64,000 bases of DNA, taken from Nodularia sp034931045. GTDB taxonomy: Bacteria; Cyanobacteriota; Cyanobacteriia; Cyanobacteriales; Nostocaceae. Where the stretch lies: the NCBI RefSeq assembly GCF_034931045.1, contig NZ_JAYGHH010000002.1, forward strand, positions 1 through 64,000. Direction: 5' to 3'. The notes under the pieces are model-generated. The model was not told where the DNA came from and searched no databases. It was given only the letters and a program-made list of their open reading frames with translations. The position numbers and the translations under genes were made by a program. Of this stretch, positions 60,474 to 64,000 are shown piece after piece. How positions within the stretch are numbered: position 1 is the stretch's first letter; each line of letters starts with the position of its first letter.

Positions 60474-60676
60474 CAGTTATCAGTTATCAGTGAACAGTTA
60501 TCAGTTGTTTGAGTTTGATGACCTATAACAACTGCTAAGGAGATTAGGACATTATTGATTGCTGAAAGCCTTGATCTAGGGGCGGGTTTATTAAAATTAT
60601 TCTTAGTCATTGAGCATATCTCTAAACTCGCCCCTACCCACTGATTACTCAGCACTCAGCACTCAGCACTCAGCAC
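60474..60676. repeat. Repeat-filled spacer between cpcG genes (STRRs and palindromic element copy C)
   Basis: Three repeat types are packed here: TCAGTTATCAGTTATCAGTGAACAG-type units (60474-60507), the palindromic element copy C from TAGGGGCGGGTTTATT (60577) to AAACTCGCCCCTAC (ending 60637), whose arms are inverted, and CAGCACT heptamers, four copies (60648-60676), directly at the end of the cpcG1-like gene. The whole spacer is within the polycistronic cpc message. Confidence 0.8.
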
Positions 60677-61516
60677 TTAATTTGTGGGATTTGCAGGGAT
60701 GTAACGGTAAGGTAGGGCAACTGCTACAGGTTTCATGGTTGGTTGGGGAGTGCCAATTTCGCGGGCGTTGTCGGGAATTTTGATATCTTTGATTTGTGAG
60801 GTGACTGTAGCTATTGTCCGTTGGTAGTTACGTTCTGGGGTAAGAATTTGCCCGGCCATGCTCATGAAATTGGCGGGAATAATTCGACGAATTTCTTCTT
60901 TACTGGCAAAGCCGGTGGTACGGGCATTGTAGAAGGTACGACCACCGATAGATTCCAACATCATGCGATCGCGCCAGTATGAACCGTAGCGAGGATTAAC
61001 TAAGTTAAAGGGTCTGTCTTTATACCGACGACGTTGGAACGGTACGATGTCATCACCAAAGTTTTGCAGATATTCTTCACTATCTAACAAGGTATCGATG
61101 AAACCGTGTAATCCTTTTGTACCAATGACAATCGACCAAGCAATTTCTTCGTCTTTGTTGTAGGCGGCGCGTCCGACAAACCGCTTCAAGGTGATATCAA
61201 CTAAGCGGTAGTTGGTGTTAATATCTGCTACTTGTGTGCGGTAAACTTCCGATTTACCCAATCCCCGGATAAAATCACGGACGTTAATTGCCCGATTTCG
61301 CAGTTGAGATTCCAGAAATTTTTGGCGATTGCTGGCAATGATTAAGTGTTCGCTAAAAATTTGCCGATATGCCGCCCAGATAATGGCATCAATATCTGTA
61401 TCTGAGGTAGCAGCCGCTAACCGATACATGGTGGGCGTATCTTCGTTGGGTACTTCGTAACCTTCAACACGCTGATTTTGCGTGGTATATGAATAATTCA
61501 GTAATGGTATTGACAT
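60677..61516 (-). CDS. cpcG: Phycobilisome rod-core linker CpcG (first copy; CpcG1-like)
   Basis: A 279-residue CpcG, the longest of the three. The linker domain has TDIDAIIWAAYRQIFSEHLI, VRDFIRGLGKSEVYRTQVAD, LKRFVGRAAYNKDEEIAWSI and FQRRRYKDRPFNLVNPRYGS. The C-terminal tail (MSMAGQILTPERNYQRTIAT, IPDNAREIGTPQ) is variant-specific. It is the first cpcG after cpcF. It follows cpcF by a 214-base spacer containing a CACAGAGGCGCAGAGG repeat. Confidence 0.94.
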   Translation of the reverse strand: MSIPLLNYSYTTQNQRVEGYEVPNEDTPTMYRLAAATSDTDIDAIIWAAYRQIFSEHLIIASNRQKFLESQLRNRAINVRDFIRGLGKSEVYRTQVADINTNYRLVDITLKRFVGRAAYNKDEEIAWSIVIGTKGLHGFIDTLLDSEEYLQNFGDDIVPFQRRRYKDRPFNLVNPRYGSYWRDRMMLESIGGRTFYNARTTGFASKEEIRRIIPANFMSMAGQILTPERNYQRTIATVTSQIKDIKIPDNAREIGTPQPTMKPVAVALPYRYIPANPTN

Positions 61517-61730
61517 ATTTACTTTTTCCTTGTTTTATGATATTTAAGTCGGAAATCAGCGATCGCAGAAATTCAAAGTTAGGGACTTGCAAGAAATAAA
61601 TTATCCTAATAAACGAACCACAGAGGCGCAGAGGACACGGAGTTAAGAGGGTTTGAGAGGTTTTTGGCGTTTAGTGGTTGAGTATTTTTTTATTTGGAAG
61701 TCCCTTACTAACTGATAACTGTTCACTGAT

Positions 61731-62345
61731 TTAAACAGCTAACTGCACACGCGCGCGAATTGCTTTTTCGTCATCAGTGGCTAACATTTGGTCAAATCTC
61801 GTCTGAATGGGTTGCTGTAAATCGGGTATTTTAGCCAAGGCTTGTAAACCTACAACAGCAGCATAACGGATTGACCATTCTGAGTCTTGGGAAATAAACA
61901 GCAGGGTTTCCAATGCTTTGTTCAGCGCTGTTTCCCTGTCGGCAGAGTCGAGTTTATGCCAGTTTAAATTTCCCAATCCCTTGGCAGCAGCACGGCGGAC
62001 ACTGGGAGCAAAGTCTGTGGCTGCGGCTGTGATTAAAACGTCTATAGCACGGGGGTCTGCGATCGCTGCTAAAGTACGAATCGAATAAGCCCGTGCGCCA
62101 TAGTTATAATCGTCTATCTGGGATAGCAATTGTGGTACTGCTATTTCTCCCATTTCGGTCAAGGCCGCCGCCGCCACCGTCGCTGCGGATGGGTTGTTAT
62201 AACCAAACACCGCAATTAACGTGGGAATAGCGGCGATATCTTTTGCTGCTGCCAAGTTTTGTACTGCCGTTACCATGTTGGCTGGTGTATCTGCCTGGGC
62301 GACGGCACGAATTAATTCATCAGTCAAATCCTGCGCTCCATTCAT
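61731..62345 (-). CDS. cpcF: Phycocyanobilin lyase subunit beta (CpcF)
   Basis: A 204-residue HEAT-repeat protein. With CpcE it forms the heterodimeric lyase that attaches phycocyanobilin to Cys84 of CpcA. Repeats such as NPSAATVAAAALTEMGEIAV, ARAYSIRTLAAIADPRAIDV and SVRRAAAKGLGNLNWHKL are typical. The start ATG at 62345 follows a 110-base spacer that is largely heptanucleotide repeats, unlike the tight cpcE-cpcF spacing in many relatives. Confidence 0.93.
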   Translation of the reverse strand: MNGAQDLTDELIRAVAQADTPANMVTAVQNLAAAKDIAAIPTLIAVFGYNNPSAATVAAAALTEMGEIAVPQLLSQIDDYNYGARAYSIRTLAAIADPRAIDVLITAAATDFAPSVRRAAAKGLGNLNWHKLDSADRETALNKALETLLFISQDSEWSIRYAAVVGLQALAKIPDLQQPIQTRFDQMLATDDEKAIRARVQLAV

Positions 62346-62365
62346 GATTGATAATTCATAGTACG

Positions 62366-62456
62366 TAGTTACGAATTAGGAATTACGAATTACGAATTAC
62401 GAATTACGAATTACGAATTACGAATTACGAATTACGAATTACGAATTACGAATTAT
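62366..62456. repeat. Long ATTACGA heptanucleotide array between cpcE and cpcF
   Basis: About twelve ATTACGA units run without a break up to the cpcE stop codon. It lies within the cpc message. On the minus strand it reads AATTCGT repeats. The same heptamer family occurs at 10862-10954 and 13047-13111. Confidence 0.92.
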
Positions 62457-63286
62457 TACAAAAGTGAATCCATCAAATTCATCACCTGGATAGCATTGTC
62501 AGAAACAGACAAAACATCTAACTCTGGGGTGAGTTGATGTTCTAGTAATCCTTTGAGGGCAATGAGTTTGAAGCTACTTTCTACTTGAGCGATCGCGATC
62601 GCCTCTGCTGCTGCCATGTATCCAATTGCACCCAAATCCGCTAAAACCAAGCGGCGCAATTTCAGGTCACTGCTGGACAAAGTTTTCACTAACCTATCCC
62701 CATAAACAGGGTCTTGTGTTAGTTGGTACATTGCTCTAGCGGCGGCACACTGTACCCCTGGGATTTCATGCTCTAAGAACGGCGAAATCAAAGAAATAGC
62801 CTCAGTTGCACCAATAGCTCCCAAGGCTTCTATTACCGCTTCATAGGGCTGGGTGAGATGGGGGCGGCCTGGTACTTGCACGGCCTGGGCAACACCCCCA
62901 TCTAACATTTTTATGAGGGCTGGGGCGGCAGTTTTATCCCGTAACTTTTGCAAAGACTGGGCTGCTGCTTCGCGCACATAAAAATCATGGCATTCCAAGC
63001 ACTTAATTAAGCCTGGTATAGCTTTGGCATCACCTAATTTCCCCAATGCTCTGGCAGCATTGCGCCGCAGTGGATAACCTCCCATTTCTGTTCTGTCGGC
63101 TTCATCCTCTAACGCTGCAATTAAGGCATCTACAACATCTGGATGGCAAACTCGAAATTTGCCCAGCCACCAAGCTGCGTAGTAGCGGAGACTTAAATCT
63201 GATGATTGCAGGTTGGCGAGTGCTAACTCTGGTGTCAACTGGGGCGCATTTTCTGCTGAATATTCTGACGCACTGGGTTCGTTCAT
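62456..63286 (-). CDS. cpcE: Phycocyanobilin lyase subunit alpha (CpcE)
   Basis: A 276-residue HEAT-repeat lyase subunit. Repeats include LALANLQSSDLSLRYYAAWW LGKFRVCHPDVVDALIAALE, YPLRRNAARALGKLGDAKAI and DFYVREAAAQSLQKLRDKTA; the YYAAWWLGKFR opening and SSDLKLRRLVLADLGAIGYM ending are typical of CpcE. Length is normal. It sits between cpcD and cpcF, as in other phycocyanin operons. Confidence 0.95.
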   Translation of the reverse strand: MNEPSASEYSAENAPQLTPELALANLQSSDLSLRYYAAWWLGKFRVCHPDVVDALIAALEDEADRTEMGGYPLRRNAARALGKLGDAKAIPGLIKCLECHDFYVREAAAQSLQKLRDKTAAPALIKMLDGGVAQAVQVPGRPHLTQPYEAVIEALGAIGATEAISLISPFLEHEIPGVQCAAARAMYQLTQDPVYGDRLVKTLSSSDLKLRRLVLADLGAIGYMAAAEAIAIAQVESSFKLIALKGLLEHQLTPELDVLSVSDNAIQVMNLMDSLL

Positions 63287-63295
63287 GCCAAGAAA

Positions 63296-63538
63296 TTAGT
63301 TCTCGTCAGCGCTCAATGGTGATATGTTGATGATTTTGCCACCTAAGCGGTTAATTCGTTGCATTTCTTCGTTCATCCGGCTGTATGGTACTGTGATGAA
63401 CACACTACCACTACGACGAATATCGAATTGATTTTTATCAGTTTCTGCATTTTGGCGCAAGCCTACGACTTCATAACGAAATACTCGGCTTGCAGATGAA
63501 GAAACGCTACCAGCCCCAAGTGTGGTTTGACCGAACAT
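63296..63538 (-). CDS. cpcD: Rod-capping linker CpcD
   Basis: An 80-residue CpcD that caps the distal end of phycocyanin rods. The pattern ASRVFRYEVVGLRQNAETDK and SGSVFITVPYSRMNEEMQRI NRLGGKIINI is the CpcD domain. It lies 42 bases downstream of cpcC and nine bases upstream of cpcE. Confidence 0.96.
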   Translation of the reverse strand: MFGQTTLGAGSVSSSASRVFRYEVVGLRQNAETDKNQFDIRRSGSVFITVPYSRMNEEMQRINRLGGKIINISPLSADEN

Positions 63539-63580
63539 TACTTCTTATCTCCTGTATTGATGAGGTTGAGTAACGCTACC

Positions 63581-64000
63581 TTAAGCTGACGTGATGCTGA
63601 CGATTTTGCCACCCTGCTTATGAATTTGCTGGATCTTGTCAGAGAGTCGCTCGTAAGGTACGATAAATGCTGTGCTACTCCGTCTTACACTGGGATAGCC
63701 TGAACCACGGATTGCTGTAACTTCGATGCGGTACACGCGATCGCCTACACCCACAGCATTTCCTAAATTCTTCTTGGGAGCCACATCTGCTGAAGCACGG
63801 AAATTCCAGTTATCGTTGCTTCCTGATGGGCCGACAATAGAAGAAGATTTATTACTTGCTAAATCCTGCGCTAAACGGGATTTAGTACCTTCTACCTGGG
63901 TGCGATCGCTATTGGCATAACCCCGGTATAACCGGAACATCCGGGTAAAGCCGACAGTTTTTTGCCCTAGTTGGTTATCAAAACCACGATAATAGGGAAC
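63581..64000 (-). CDS. cpcC: Phycocyanin rod linker CpcC (5' part outside window)
   Basis: The frame is open to the window edge (139 residues seen). The visible part holds the end of the PBS linker domain (YYRGFDNQLGQKTVGFTRMF RLYRGYANSDRTQ) and a C-terminal CpcD-like domain (VYRIEVTAIRGSGYPSVRRS, FIVPYERLSDKIQQIHKQGG). This is the layout of CpcC, the rod linker next to phycocyanin subunit genes cpcBA, which should lie just beyond the window. Confidence 0.95.
   Translation of the reverse strand, partial: VPYYRGFDNQLGQKTVGFTRMFRLYRGYANSDRTQVEGTKSRLAQDLASNKSSSIVGPSGSNDNWNFRASADVAPKKNLGNAVGVGDRVYRIEVTAIRGSGYPSVRRSSTAFIVPYERLSDKIQQIHKQGGKIVSITSA

Noticed and set aside
60473..60655. 60-residue frame in the cpcG spacer
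   Set aside because: Entirely encoded by repeat sequences in a spacer; no start signal.
62366..62456. Possible CRISPR array at the ATTACGA repeats
   Set aside because: The units are contiguous heptamers without spacers, so this is an STRR. No cas genes or spacer-repeat pattern occur anywhere in the window.

Overview
The window is chromosomal DNA from a cyanobacterium, most likely a filamentous heterocyst-forming one (Nostocales, Nostoc/Anabaena type). Evidence: dense HIP1 octamers (GCGATCGC), heptanucleotide tandem repeats between genes, the rpmH-rnpA-PH-yidC-khpB-yceD-ycf46 order, magnesium-protoporphyrin methyltransferase, the carboxysome shell protein CcmP, and a phycocyanin cpcCDEF operon with several cpcG rod-core linkers. 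The sequence is a scaffold: three gaps of exactly 25 N and one of 332 N fall inside genes, and three of the four break the reading frame.

Layout. 1-1757: pentapeptide-repeat protein (minus). 2025-4972: split proton-translocating transhydrogenase (pntAA-pntAB-pntB, minus). 5688-12473: DUF2808 protein, then the ribosome/membrane-insertion cluster and an Uma2-type nuclease gene. 12582-20970: SH3 protein, SbcC-type ATPase, two secreted paralogues (one with SLH domains), a Hik2/CSK-like histidine kinase, DUF3155. 21351-24876: CCB1-like protein with a PadR regulator, DUF3611, serS. 24951-28981: an accessory patch with a Shedu-like nuclease fused to a possible lectin-like domain, followed by whole and broken toxin-antitoxin genes and a duplicated TATAAT-bearing module. 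29070-44734: housekeeping (rseP, nth, rpsN, aat, ftsX, def, recJ, a CPA2 antiporter with USP domains, chlM) with a brnTA-like pair. 44846-54946: an orphan PD-(D/E)XK-like protein, putA, a four-gene operon (Moco-fold lipoprotein, membrane class III cyclase, SDR, HD protein), ccmP and a pentapeptide protein. 55064-58665: a defence patch, a GmrSD-like DUF262/DUF1524 protein convergent with a Septu-like ATPase+HNH pair. 58821-64000: the end of the cpc operon (cpcC partial, cpcD, cpcE, cpcF, three cpcG).

The best candidates for new biology are the Shedu-like fusion, the Septu-like pair beside a GmrSD-like protein at the border of the phycobilisome operon, and the translationally coupled Moco-fold lipoprotein and cyclase. 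A second theme is repeat invasion: intergenic repeat families have inserted in frame into putA and recJ, fill cpc operon spacers, and form palindromic MITE-like copies across the window.
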